From NCBI GenBank assembly GCA_017395245.1, contig JAFPVR010000067.1, forward strand, positions 1-51,309: a DNA stretch of 51,309 bases, written 5' to 3'. The position numbers and the translations under genes were made by a program. This document shows positions 30,944 to 39,472 of this stretch, one piece after another. Positions within the stretch are counted from its first letter, which is position 1; every line of letters starts with the position of its first letter. This stretch comes from Bacteroidales bacterium. Lineage in GTDB: Bacteria; Bacteroidota; Bacteroidia; Bacteroidales; WCHB1-69. Below the pieces are notes generated by a model that worked only from the letters and a program-made list of their open reading frames with translations, had not been told where the DNA came from and searched no databases.

Positions 30944-32563
30944 TCAAGGCATATAATAGTTGGTCAGGAAATAGGTTCTCTCCCAATCCACAATCCTTAA
31001 TTCAGACTCCTTAGCCGTATGGATGTCGAACTCGTCGAGCACCATTACTTGTCTGTCCTTCAGGTCGTAGAGCGGCCATTCCTTGGCCTTGCCGTCAGGC
31101 GAGATTTCCGCGCTGAGCGACGGGTTGCCGGTCTTGGCGAACTGCACCCACATCTTGCGCACGGTTTTGCAGAAGGTTTCGTCGTATGCTCTTCCAGTGA
31201 AGTCATCGAGCTCAGGATGGGCAAATACCACTGACAGTTCTGATGCATGTCCGGCTTTAATCAAAGGCAGGGAGGATTCAACCCTGTAGTAGTAGGTATA
31301 GGATTTGCCGCCGGCCTTGGTTTGTTCCTCCGACAGCCGGATTTGCGGCGCTATAAACATGATCTGGCTGAAGAGTTGGACGGTAGGTTCGTAGCTTTCC
31401 CCCTGGATATCGTTGCACCAACTTTCCACCAGCTCTTTTTCCTTGTCCGTCAGTTGGGCGAGTTTTTCCGCCTTGCGCCCATCGGACCACGCATTCCAGG
31501 CGTCCACGCCGATGGCTCCCAGGAAGGTGTTCATCTCATCTTTGTCGCAGCCCTGAAGGAACTCGATGTCCTTCGCAGCCCCGTTCGCGTAAGCCTCCCA
31601 CGGATCCAGCGGCAAGTAAAGGCCGTCTCTTTCTGGGAAGGTGCGTATGCCGAGCACTTGATAAAACCCATACAGGCGTGTCCACGTGTCGGCGATTTCC
31701 TCGGCACTGAGCTTCTGCAGGTCGGCGACGGTTTTGCAGCCGAGTGCCTCCATCAACTTGTCCGTACATGCGATGGCCTGTTCCTCACTTCTCATTTGGG
31801 CGGGAGCACCGCTCTGAGAGATGACACGCTTGAAATACTGATGGGAGCCTTTGATCAGCGGAAGCAGGGTACAGCTTGCACCGCCGGCAGATTCGCCCCA
31901 GATGGTCACGTTGTCGGGGTCTCCGCCAAAGGCGGCAATATTCTCGTGAACCCACTTCAAGGCCATGATCTGGTCCATAAGCCCCAGGTTGGATGCGTCT
32001 TGGTACTCCTTGCCGTCCGACAGGTGAGACAGATGCAGGAAACCGAAGAAGCTGACCCTGTAAGCGATGGTCACGACAATGACGTCAGGGTTCTCCTGGA
32101 TGAACTTGTGGCAATCATATTGCGGGTCCGTCACTCCACCTACCTCGAAGCCGCCACCGTAAATCCACACGATGACCGGCTTTTTCTCAGCCGTTGCCTC
32201 GTCCGTTTTCCAAATGTTCAGGTACAGGCAGTCTTCCCCCATAGGATAAAGGGCAGCGGGGTCGCCCGGTGATTGGACGGGAGACTTTCCATAGAAATAG
32301 GCCTCGTATACGCCGTCGTTCGGAATGATGTCCACGGGAGCCTTCCAGCGCAAATCGCCAACGGGTTGCTGACCCACAAAAGGAATGCCTTTGTAGGAAA
32401 TGATGTTCTCCTTTTTCTTGCCGACGAAGGTGCCGTTTATACACTTGACAGCCAACGACTGGTCGTAATCGCTATCTATAATCTTCTGATTCTCCCCATA
32501 CTGAGGCATCAGTTGTTTTTCTACTTCGCTGGTATTCATTGTTTTATATTTTTTGTTATTCAT
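30944..32563 (-). CDS. Type-B carboxylesterase CE1
   Basis: The 539-residue protein belongs to the type-B carboxylesterase (alpha/beta hydrolase) family. The nucleophile S225 lies in GESAGGAS, the oxyanion region is VWIYGGGFEVGG (132-143), and an acidic residue (DKDEMN) and the histidine of AGHASELSVVF complete a plausible triad. There is no signal peptide, so it is probably cytoplasmic. ATG 32539 is an alternative start. It is the last gene of the hydrolase island. Its C-terminal 70 residues are nearly the same as those of CE2, 9 bp upstream, showing tandem duplication. The substrate is unknown. Confidence 0.92.
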   Translation of the reverse strand: MNNKKYKTMNTSEVEKQLMPQYGENQKIIDSDYDQSLAVKCINGTFVGKKKENIISYKGIPFVGQQPVGDLRWKAPVDIIPNDGVYEAYFYGKSPVQSPGDPAALYPMGEDCLYLNIWKTDEATAEKKPVIVWIYGGGFEVGGVTDPQYDCHKFIQENPDVIVVTIAYRVSFFGFLHLSHLSDGKEYQDASNLGLMDQIMALKWVHENIAAFGGDPDNVTIWGESAGGASCTLLPLIKGSHQYFKRVISQSGAPAQMRSEEQAIACTDKLMEALGCKTVADLQKLSAEEIADTWTRLYGFYQVLGIRTFPERDGLYLPLDPWEAYANGAAKDIEFLQGCDKDEMNTFLGAIGVDAWNAWSDGRKAEKLAQLTDKEKELVESWCNDIQGESYEPTVQLFSQIMFIAPQIRLSEEQTKAGGKSYTYYYRVESSLPLIKAGHASELSVVFAHPELDDFTGRAYDETFCKTVRKMWVQFAKTGNPSLSAEISPDGKAKEWPLYDLKDRQVMVLDEFDIHTAKESELRIVDWERTYFLTNYYMP

Positions 32564-32572
32564 AAAAACATA

Positions 32573-34153
32573 CTAAAGCATATAATACTTGGTCAGGAAA
32601 TAGGTTCTTTCCCAATCCACGATTTTCACCTCGGATTCCTTTGCGGGATGGATGTTGAACTCGTCGAGAACCATCACCCGTTTGTCCTTCAGGTCGTAGA
32701 GCGGCCATTCCTTGATCTTGCCGTCGGGGGCGATTTCCGCGCCGAGCGACGGGTTGCCGGTCTTGGCGAACTGCACCCACATCTTGCGCATGGTTTTGCA
32801 GAAGGTCTCGTCAAATGCGCGTCCCGTGTCTGCGGTAAATTCCGGATGATTGAATACGACCGAAAGCTCGATGGCATGTCCGCATTTCATGATCGGATCG
32901 GGCGATTCCGGCGTAAAGTAATAGGTGTAGCATTTGCCGCCGCCCTTGGTCTGCTCCTCTGACAATCTGATGATGGGCGCATTAAACCAACTTTGGCTGT
33001 ACAAGCAGCTGTCAGGCTGGTAGTAGTCGCCCTTCACATCCTTCATGAAGCTCTCGACCAGCGCTTTTTCATCCGCTGGCAACTGGGCAAACTTCTCCTG
33101 CTTGCGTGCAACAATAAAGTTGTCCCAGCCTTCCTTTCCGAAACTGGACACGAAGAAGTCCATTTCATCCTTGTTGCAACCCACCAGAATCTCCAAATCT
33201 TTCGCTGCACCGTTGGCGTATGCCGCAAAGGTGTCTGTGGGCAGAATCTTTCCGTCTCTTTCAGGTATTTGGTGTACAAAGAGTACGGCTGAGGCTTCCA
33301 AGAGCTTGTCGCCATCGACTTTCAGGAGGTCGGCAACGGTCTTGCAGCCGAGCACGTCCATCAGCTTGTTGGTGCAGGCGATACCTTCTTCCGGGGATCT
33401 CGTCTGGTTGACGGAACCGCTTTCCGCAATAAGTCGCTTGAAATACTGATGGGAACCCGGAAGCAGCGGTTGCAAGGTGCAGCTGGCAGCACCTGCGGAT
33501 TCCCCGAAGAGGGTCACGTTGTCGGGGTCGCCGCCGAAACCTGCGATATTCTCGTGCACCCACTTCAGCGCCTTGAGCTGATCCAAGAGTCCCAAGTTCT
33601 GTGCGTCTGGGTAGTCCTTGCCGTCCGGAAGGTGCGACAGATGCAGGAAGCCCATCACGCCGAGTCTGTAAGCGATGGTAACAACGATGACATCGGGATT
33701 TTCCTTCACGAGATTGAAGCCGTCAAACACGGGGTCGATAGTGCCGCCTGCTTCGAAAGCACCGCCGTGAATCCATACCATGACCGGCTTTTTCCGGCCA
33801 GGCGCGTCATCCGACTTCCATATATTCAGATACAGGCAGTCTTCATCCATATAGTAAAGGGAGCCCGTTTCCAACTGTCCGTTACCGTAGGCGCTTTTCG
33901 CATTGTAATAGGCCTCAAAGACACCGTCGTCGGGGGTGGCATCCACCGGTGCTTTCCAGCGCAGGTTGCCCACAGGTTGCTTGCCGACATATGGGATGCC
34001 CCTGAATACAGTAATATTTTCCGTCTTTCTGCCGACAAAAGTGCCGTTGATGCACTTGACGGCCAGCGATGCGTCGTAATGACCGTCGGTAATCGGCTTG
34101 TTCACACCGCCGTACATGCCGTGCAGCGCGTCTCTAATCTCTTGAATATCCAT
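32573..34153 (-). CDS. Type-B carboxylesterase CE2
   Basis: The 526-residue protein has the nucleophile S219 in GESAGAAS, oxyanion region VWIHGGAFEAGG, acidic DEMDFF, and histidine in KCGHAIELSVVF. It has no signal peptide. It is the closest relative of CE1, and the shared last 200 bp of the two genes show only scattered differences. It is separated from the MATE gene by 100 bp that contain a degraded amidohydrolase end. I infer hydrolysis of ester- or amide-linked small molecules in the cytoplasm. Confidence 0.92.
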   Translation of the reverse strand: MDIQEIRDALHGMYGGVNKPITDGHYDASLAVKCINGTFVGRKTENITVFRGIPYVGKQPVGNLRWKAPVDATPDDGVFEAYYNAKSAYGNGQLETGSLYYMDEDCLYLNIWKSDDAPGRKKPVMVWIHGGAFEAGGTIDPVFDGFNLVKENPDVIVVTIAYRLGVMGFLHLSHLPDGKDYPDAQNLGLLDQLKALKWVHENIAGFGGDPDNVTLFGESAGAASCTLQPLLPGSHQYFKRLIAESGSVNQTRSPEEGIACTNKLMDVLGCKTVADLLKVDGDKLLEASAVLFVHQIPERDGKILPTDTFAAYANGAAKDLEILVGCNKDEMDFFVSSFGKEGWDNFIVARKQEKFAQLPADEKALVESFMKDVKGDYYQPDSCLYSQSWFNAPIIRLSEEQTKGGGKCYTYYFTPESPDPIMKCGHAIELSVVFNHPEFTADTGRAFDETFCKTMRKMWVQFAKTGNPSLGAEIAPDGKIKEWPLYDLKDKRVMVLDEFNIHPAKESEVKIVDWERTYFLTKYYML

Positions 34154-34176
34154 AGTTTGCGTTTTTTTTGTTATTT

Positions 34177-34221
34177 TTAAGCTTTATAGACTTCCTCACC
34201 ATTGGTGATGGTGGTTACGTT
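34177..34221 (-). pseudogene. Remnant of the 3' end of a YtcJ-like amidohydrolase gene
   Basis: On the minus strand this piece reads NVTTITNGEEVYKA and a TAA stop. It aligns with the C-terminus of the intact amidohydrolase AH3 (NLIATIVDGEEVYKA), including the final GEEVYKA and TAA. Upstream the similarity ends and an in-frame stop follows. The rest of the 100-bp gap shows no gene. I infer that a fourth amidohydrolase once lay here and was lost by deletion when MATE and CE2 became neighbours. Confidence 0.65.
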
Positions 34222-34253
34222 GCATATATAGCGAACTGTTCAATTAATTATGG

Positions 34254-35618
34254 TTAAATAGTCTTGTTGCGCCACTTTCTCCTGTGAATGTACACGGCGC
34301 ACTGGATCCAGACACAAAGCGAATAGACGCCATCGGCCGTCCAGCATAAGGCTATGTCCGAATGAAGGATGCCGATAATGATGGTGCAGTACGCGGCGTA
34401 GATGCAAAGGGCCACCGCGTCGATTCGGAGGCAGACACGAGTGTTTCCCGTTCCCGCAACTGACTGGAGATACACATTCCACGGTAGGGTGGCAACCGTG
34501 ATGGCACACATCACCTTCAGAGTAGGAACGGAAGCCTCAACCAGGGAGGGAATATCGGTAAACAGGCTGATAATCTGGTGCGGACACAGGAAAAAGAATA
34601 CCAGTAGCGGCAACATCGTCACGGTGCAGAGTATAAGTACGCGCCGGATAACGGGGAACACGCCTTCTGGATGGCCTTCGCCTATGATGTTGCTCACCAG
34701 CGTTGCCGCTGTGGAAGCAAAGGCTGCCGAAAAAACGAACGGTACCTCGGAAATACTCCGCACGATGTTGGCGATAGCCAGTTGTTCCTCGCCCAAATGT
34801 TCGATAAAGAGGAAGAAAAGCAGCCACACGGAGATATTCAGGACATACTCCAACATTACCCAGGAGGCGGTGGAAAACGTATGCCTGAGTTCCGTCCATG
34901 CGGGTTTGACCATCTTTTGCAGGCCGTATTTCTTGTCGGCTGTAAAGATGGTCCATACGACAAAGAAGAGTAAAGATATACCTTCTGATATGGTCGATGC
35001 CAACGCGGCTCCCTTGATGCCCATCGCCGGCGCACCCAGGTGGCCGAAGATGAGCACCCAGTCCAAAAAGATATTACTGCTTACCAGCACAATGGAATTC
35101 CATGTGAGACTCTTCGTTTCACGTGTCCCTACGTAGAAGGCACGGAACAATGCGGTCATAAAGGCAAAGAGCAGTCCCGGAATCCTCCAGTTCACATAGA
35201 CGATGGCAGCCTTGTAAATGTTCTCCGACCGCAAGATTCCCCGAAGAATAGACGGGGTCAGTAAATACGAGAAGACCATGGTCAGAAGTGCCAGGACCGC
35301 GAGAAACCAGACACCCTGCCAGAAGACACGTCCGATGGCGCCGAAGCCAGTTCCGCTCTCGCAAGCCTCCCCGTTGCGTCGGCCGATGATGATTTGGACC
35401 CCGATGGAGAAGCCAAACCCAAGCATGTACAAAATGGTGAAATATACGCCTGCGATGGCTGAGGCTCCCAGTTCAATCTCTCCTACGCGGCCAAGGAAGG
35501 CCGTATCGGTCATCCCCAGCAACTCTTCCATCACCAAGGCTACCAGAATAGGGAAAGTTATCCTCCAAATGGATTTGAAGGAATAACTCTCCGGTAGTCT
35601 GTATGCCGATTCTTTCAT
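34254..35618 (-). CDS. MATE-family efflux transporter
   Basis: From ATG 35618 the protein has 454 residues (a GTG start three bases upstream is possible). Twelve membrane helices in two halves are visible, with MATE hallmarks such as LVALVMEELLGMTDTAFLGRVG near the N-terminus, WNSIVLVSSNIFLDWVLIFG in the middle, and LQSVAGTGNTRVCLRIDAV near the C-terminus. MATE proteins expel cationic or polyaromatic compounds using Na+ or H+ gradients. Its place inside the hydrolase island suggests export of a substrate, product or toxic intermediate. It starts 6 bp after the small membrane protein gene. Confidence 0.93.
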   Translation of the reverse strand: MKESAYRLPESYSFKSIWRITFPILVALVMEELLGMTDTAFLGRVGEIELGASAIAGVYFTILYMLGFGFSIGVQIIIGRRNGEACESGTGFGAIGRVFWQGVWFLAVLALLTMVFSYLLTPSILRGILRSENIYKAAIVYVNWRIPGLLFAFMTALFRAFYVGTRETKSLTWNSIVLVSSNIFLDWVLIFGHLGAPAMGIKGAALASTISEGISLLFFVVWTIFTADKKYGLQKMVKPAWTELRHTFSTASWVMLEYVLNISVWLLFFLFIEHLGEEQLAIANIVRSISEVPFVFSAAFASTAATLVSNIIGEGHPEGVFPVIRRVLILCTVTMLPLLVFFFLCPHQIISLFTDIPSLVEASVPTLKVMCAITVATLPWNVYLQSVAGTGNTRVCLRIDAVALCIYAAYCTIIIGILHSDIALCWTADGVYSLCVWIQCAVYIHRRKWRNKTI

Positions 35619-35624
35619 CACTCC

Positions 35625-36206
35625 CTATTCTCCTTCCACAAATTCCACTTTCATGCTGGCAATCCTGCCGGCCCGGATCTTCTCGTTTTTGTAATCTCCA
35701 TGCTCTATGAAAAGATACCGGACCAGGGCATCGGCAAAGAGCCAGAACAATACATAGAAAAACTCAAGGGGTACTTCATCAACAAAATGTTTGAGAGTGC
35801 CAAGCAAGATTCCCGATCCTACGGTTCCAGTGACCATTCCCCAAAACACTTTTCTGTGATGTCTGTATTCCGCCTCCGTTTTCCCCAGCATATAATCGGC
35901 ATCTGATATAATGGTCTCCGTAATCAATTCCTTCTCTTCTTGGCTAAACTTTGGCCCGTGTATTTCCAGTACCAGAGGATACTCCTGCGGAATGCAATCT
36001 ACTGTATTCAATAGTGTATCTGAGAATTCCGCGTCCACGGCAGCGATGACCTCGGTGCTGAATTTACTGAGAATATCGTCAATTCCACTCACTTTGCATG
36101 GCAGGTAGGCTATCCCGTTTCTTATTATATCCTTCTTCAGCCGGCTATCCAGATGGGACTTTTTATTATAAAACTCTTCCCGTTTACTCTTTGTTCTTCC
36201 AAACAT
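35625..36206 (-). CDS. Unknown membrane protein with charged N-terminal domain
   Basis: I do not recognise this 193-residue protein. Residues 1-110 are soluble and charged, with KFSTEVIAAVDAEFSD and LVLEIHGPKFSQEEKELI. Two membrane helices follow (about residues 118-136, VFWGMVTGTVGSGILLGTL, and 146-166, LEFFYVLFWLFADALVRYLF). A basic cytoplasmic tail ends the protein. There is no signal peptide. It is 6 bp from the MATE gene and 42 bp from CE3, so it is part of the island transcript and may be an accessory of the transporter; that is only inference from position. Confidence 0.8.
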   Translation of the reverse strand: MFGRTKSKREEFYNKKSHLDSRLKKDIIRNGIAYLPCKVSGIDDILSKFSTEVIAAVDAEFSDTLLNTVDCIPQEYPLVLEIHGPKFSQEEKELITETIISDADYMLGKTEAEYRHHRKVFWGMVTGTVGSGILLGTLKHFVDEVPLEFFYVLFWLFADALVRYLFIEHGDYKNEKIRAGRIASMKVEFVEGE

Positions 36207-36248
36207 ATCAGTTTATTTTCTTTCGTGTTCTTATTAGCAGCCCCTTTC

Positions 36249-37880
36249 TTACTGGCGCGCGGCGATGATATCTAAAAGGTAATGAGGGGTAAAGTACTTG
36301 TCCATGAACTGGTAGTAGTCGAGCAAGGGGAGCACGGCCTTGTACTGGTCGGCCAGAAGGCCCTTTTTGACACGTATGTCACCCGGCCCGGCGATGTCCA
36401 GGACGTTCTGGTCGTCAGCTGAGTATGCCTTCCATTCAATCTGGTCTGTCGACGGGTTTCCGCAGCGTGCGAAATTAGTCCACATCTGCTGAACGGCCGC
36501 GTAGATCTCCTCGGAGATGTTCGTGCCGTTGAAGGGGCTGCTCGTCCCGAGGCAGCGAATGTCGAACACAAAGATGAGCTCCACGGAGTGTGCTGCGCCA
36601 ATCTCCGGATTGCTGCCCGGGTACGACCAGTAGTAGCAGAACGTCTTGTTGAACGCACTCTGCGTGTCGAGCTGCTGGAGCATAGGGACCCTGAACATGA
36701 GCTCATTTATGAATTCCGTCTCGATAAGTCCCGGTTCTTGGGACCTGCAGACCCGCCAGAATTCTTCGTAATATTTCTTGTCCTCTTCCTTTAGGCACTG
36801 GGCTGCGTCACCCACGGCGCGTTGGGCGAATGTCTTTTGCTCTTCCATGCTCAGCATCGCGCCCTCGCCCATGAACAGCCTTGCCTCGTCGGCGGTGCTG
36901 CCTGCCATAATGGAGATGTGCTTTGCGTAGCCTTTCTTGTATAGCTCGATGGGTGCCTCGGGAAGCACCTCCGTTCCGTAGTAGGGGCAGGACGTGAACT
37001 TGCCGACAGCCTTGACATACGCCTCCTGGAGCTTCTCTTCGGACAGCGCCATGATGTCGTCCATGGTCTTGCAACCGGTGTACTCAAGTAGCGCCTTGGT
37101 CTTGCCTTGCGCGGCTTCGCAGCCGACCGGGAAGGCCAAGGTGGTCGAGCCGCTTTGGGCGATGACCTTCTGGAAATACTGGTTCGCCTCCTTCATGACC
37201 GGCAGAATGGAGACCGAGCCGCCGCCGGCGCTTTGCCCGAAGATGGTCACGTTGTCGGGGTCGCCGCCGAAAGCGGCGATGTTCTCGTGCACCCACCTGA
37301 GCGCCATAGCCTGGTCCAGCAGGCCGTTGCATGGCGCCGTCTTGAAGTTTTCGCCGCCGGGCACCGACGAGAAATCCATGAAGCCGTACATATTCAAGCG
37401 GTAGTTGATGTTCACCATGATGATGTCACTTTGCGCTTGGACGAGGTTGGCTCCGCTGTAGGAGATTTGCGAGCCCGAGCCGACGACATACGCCCCGCCA
37501 TGGATCCAGACCATCACCGGCTTCTTATCGGTCTTGTCGTCGGCGTTGACCCAGATGTTCAGGTAGAGGCAGTCCTCGGAGACCTGCTTCTGTATGCAAT
37601 CCGGGTAGCCTAGTGAGCCGTAAGCACCCTTTCCATAATACCTGGCTTCGAAGACCCGGTCGCTCGTGTCCACGTACTCCGGTGCCTTGAAGCGGCGCTC
37701 GCCAACGGGTGCCTTCGCGTATGGGATACCCAGCCACGACGCGACCCCGTTCTCCTCGGTTCCGACGAAGGTGCCGTTCACGCACTTCACGGCATGGGCC
37801 TTGTCATAGTCTCCCGTGATTTCGCTGTTCAAACACTCGTACGGCTCGTAAATGGCCATATCTTTGAATTCTCTTTTCAT
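36249..37880 (-). CDS. Type-B carboxylesterase CE3
   Basis: The 543-residue protein has nucleophile S217 in GQSAGGGS (glutamine replaces the usual glutamate before the serine), oxyanion region VWIHGGAYVVGS, acidic STADEAR, and histidine in GAAHSVELIFVF. It is clearly diverged from CE1 and CE2 and is visibly more GC-rich at third codon positions. ATG 37859 (MAIYEPYE) is an alternative start. There is no signal peptide. It lies 21 bp downstream of CE4 on the same strand. Confidence 0.92.
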   Translation of the reverse strand: MKREFKDMAIYEPYECLNSEITGDYDKAHAVKCVNGTFVGTEENGVASWLGIPYAKAPVGERRFKAPEYVDTSDRVFEARYYGKGAYGSLGYPDCIQKQVSEDCLYLNIWVNADDKTDKKPVMVWIHGGAYVVGSGSQISYSGANLVQAQSDIIMVNINYRLNMYGFMDFSSVPGGENFKTAPCNGLLDQAMALRWVHENIAAFGGDPDNVTIFGQSAGGGSVSILPVMKEANQYFQKVIAQSGSTTLAFPVGCEAAQGKTKALLEYTGCKTMDDIMALSEEKLQEAYVKAVGKFTSCPYYGTEVLPEAPIELYKKGYAKHISIMAGSTADEARLFMGEGAMLSMEEQKTFAQRAVGDAAQCLKEEDKKYYEEFWRVCRSQEPGLIETEFINELMFRVPMLQQLDTQSAFNKTFCYYWSYPGSNPEIGAAHSVELIFVFDIRCLGTSSPFNGTNISEEIYAAVQQMWTNFARCGNPSTDQIEWKAYSADDQNVLDIAGPGDIRVKKGLLADQYKAVLPLLDYYQFMDKYFTPHYLLDIIAARQ

Positions 37881-37901
37881 ATTTGCATTTTTTTGTATTA
37901 T

Positions 37902-39449
37902 TTAACACACCCTCTTGGAAGATCCGTTCCCAAGGCGCTCTGCCCAAGACATCATCAGGTCCTCACGCCTTCCGAATATATCCTTCTGCATGCCGATGAC
38001 ATCATCGAAGACCATCGTCTGGCGGTCGTCACCGGAGAACTTTTTCCACTCGTATTTGTCGGTGGAGGGGTTGCCCGTCCGGGCGAAATTGGCCCACATC
38101 TCCTTTACGACGTGGCGGAACTCGCACTCTTCGTTTGAAACAATCTTTCCGCTTCCCATCGGGTCCGGTACGCTATTGTCAAACAGGTAAGGAAGCTCAC
38201 ACGCGTGCATCGCGCCAATCTCGGGGGTTGTCACCGGCTTCTTAACGAAGTACATGTAGGTGTTGCCACCGGCGGCAGCGTGCCTAATGGCCATGTTGGT
38301 GTTACCGGCGCGGAAGTTGATATCGTTGCAGTATTGTTCCAACCTGCTCCCCTCGCTTTCGTTTGCGAGCGTGGCCATAAACTCGTCGTACATAGCCTTC
38401 TCTTGGTCATTGAGCTGCGGGCGATCCCGCTTCGCAATCCACCTCAGCGTATTTAAGAAGCCTTCTTCACCGCCCTCGAACGGAACGAAGTACCTGATTT
38501 CGTCCTGGTTGGACCCAATCACCAAATCAATCTTGGCTCTCTTCTCGTCTCCCCACATCCCGTACATGACTGCACGGTCCTCGGGCAGTGTAACGCCGTC
38601 GAGAAGCGGGAAGTTGGCGCCTCCGAGAAGGCTGTTCTTGTCAATGGCGAATGCCACTTGATAGGCTTCTACCAACTGCTCGGTGGTGAGCGCCATTAGC
38701 TCGTCCATGGTCTGGCAGCCCGTAGCGGTCAGGAAGTTCTGCGTGACGTGTATGCCGTGCTCCATCGTGTCGCAGTAGGCAATGTTGGCGCTCTGCGCGA
38801 TGCATCTCTTGAAGAGCCCCTCGCTTCCGTCGATGAGCGGGAGGAAGGTGACGCTTGCCGAGCCTGCCGACTCGCCGAAAATGGTCACGTTGTCCGGATC
38901 GCCGCCGAAGCCGGCGATGTTTTTCTGTACCCACCTGAGGGCCTCGAGCTGGTCAAGCAGGCCGAGGTTGCCTGCCTCCTTGAAGTTCTCTCCGCCAGGG
39001 ACCCGCTCGAAGTTCATGAATCCCAAGAAGCCGAGCCGGTAGTCGATGGACACGAACAGGATGTCGGGATACTGTCTGGAGATGTTGGTAAGGTTGTATA
39101 GGGGCGACGCCTGGGATTCGGCGCAGAACCCGCCGCCGTGAATCCACACCATGACCGGCTTCTTGCTGTCGGTGCATCTGGTATTGCAATAGATGTTCAG
39201 TACGAGGCAGTCCTCGCCAAACTCCGCCGTCCCCTCCGAGTCGTTCGCGGGTCCAATGGGAACGTGGCCGGGCTTTGTAGCGTCGTACACGCCGTCATCG
39301 TCTGCGGCAGGAAGTGCCTTCTTCCAACGAAGTTTCCCCACCGGCTGAGTTGCGTAGGGGATGCCCTTCCAGATAATCAGCTCGTCAGTCTCCTTGCCGA
39401 CGAAGGTACCGTTGTTGCATTTAACGGCCTTTTTGATTTCGCTATTCAT
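37902..39449 (-). CDS. Type-B carboxylesterase CE4
   Basis: The 515-residue protein has nucleophile S194 in GESAGSAS, oxyanion region VWIHGGGFCAES, acidic NQDEIRYF and histidine in GAMHACELPYLF, the form closest to the family consensus. The N-terminus AVKCNNGTFVGKETDELIIW is like the other three esterases but shorter. There is no signal peptide. It is the most diverged of the four and could have been acquired separately. It lies 23 bp downstream of amidohydrolase AH1. Confidence 0.92.
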   Translation of the reverse strand: MNSEIKKAVKCNNGTFVGKETDELIIWKGIPYATQPVGKLRWKKALPAADDDGVYDATKPGHVPIGPANDSEGTAEFGEDCLVLNIYCNTRCTDSKKPVMVWIHGGGFCAESQASPLYNLTNISRQYPDILFVSIDYRLGFLGFMNFERVPGGENFKEAGNLGLLDQLEALRWVQKNIAGFGGDPDNVTIFGESAGSASVTFLPLIDGSEGLFKRCIAQSANIAYCDTMEHGIHVTQNFLTATGCQTMDELMALTTEQLVEAYQVAFAIDKNSLLGGANFPLLDGVTLPEDRAVMYGMWGDEKRAKIDLVIGSNQDEIRYFVPFEGGEEGFLNTLRWIAKRDRPQLNDQEKAMYDEFMATLANESEGSRLEQYCNDINFRAGNTNMAIRHAAAGGNTYMYFVKKPVTTPEIGAMHACELPYLFDNSVPDPMGSGKIVSNEECEFRHVVKEMWANFARTGNPSTDKYEWKKFSGDDRQTMVFDDVIGMQKDIFGRREDLMMSWAERLGNGSSKRVC

Positions 39450-39472
39450 GTCTTTTTCCTGTTTTATTTTTA

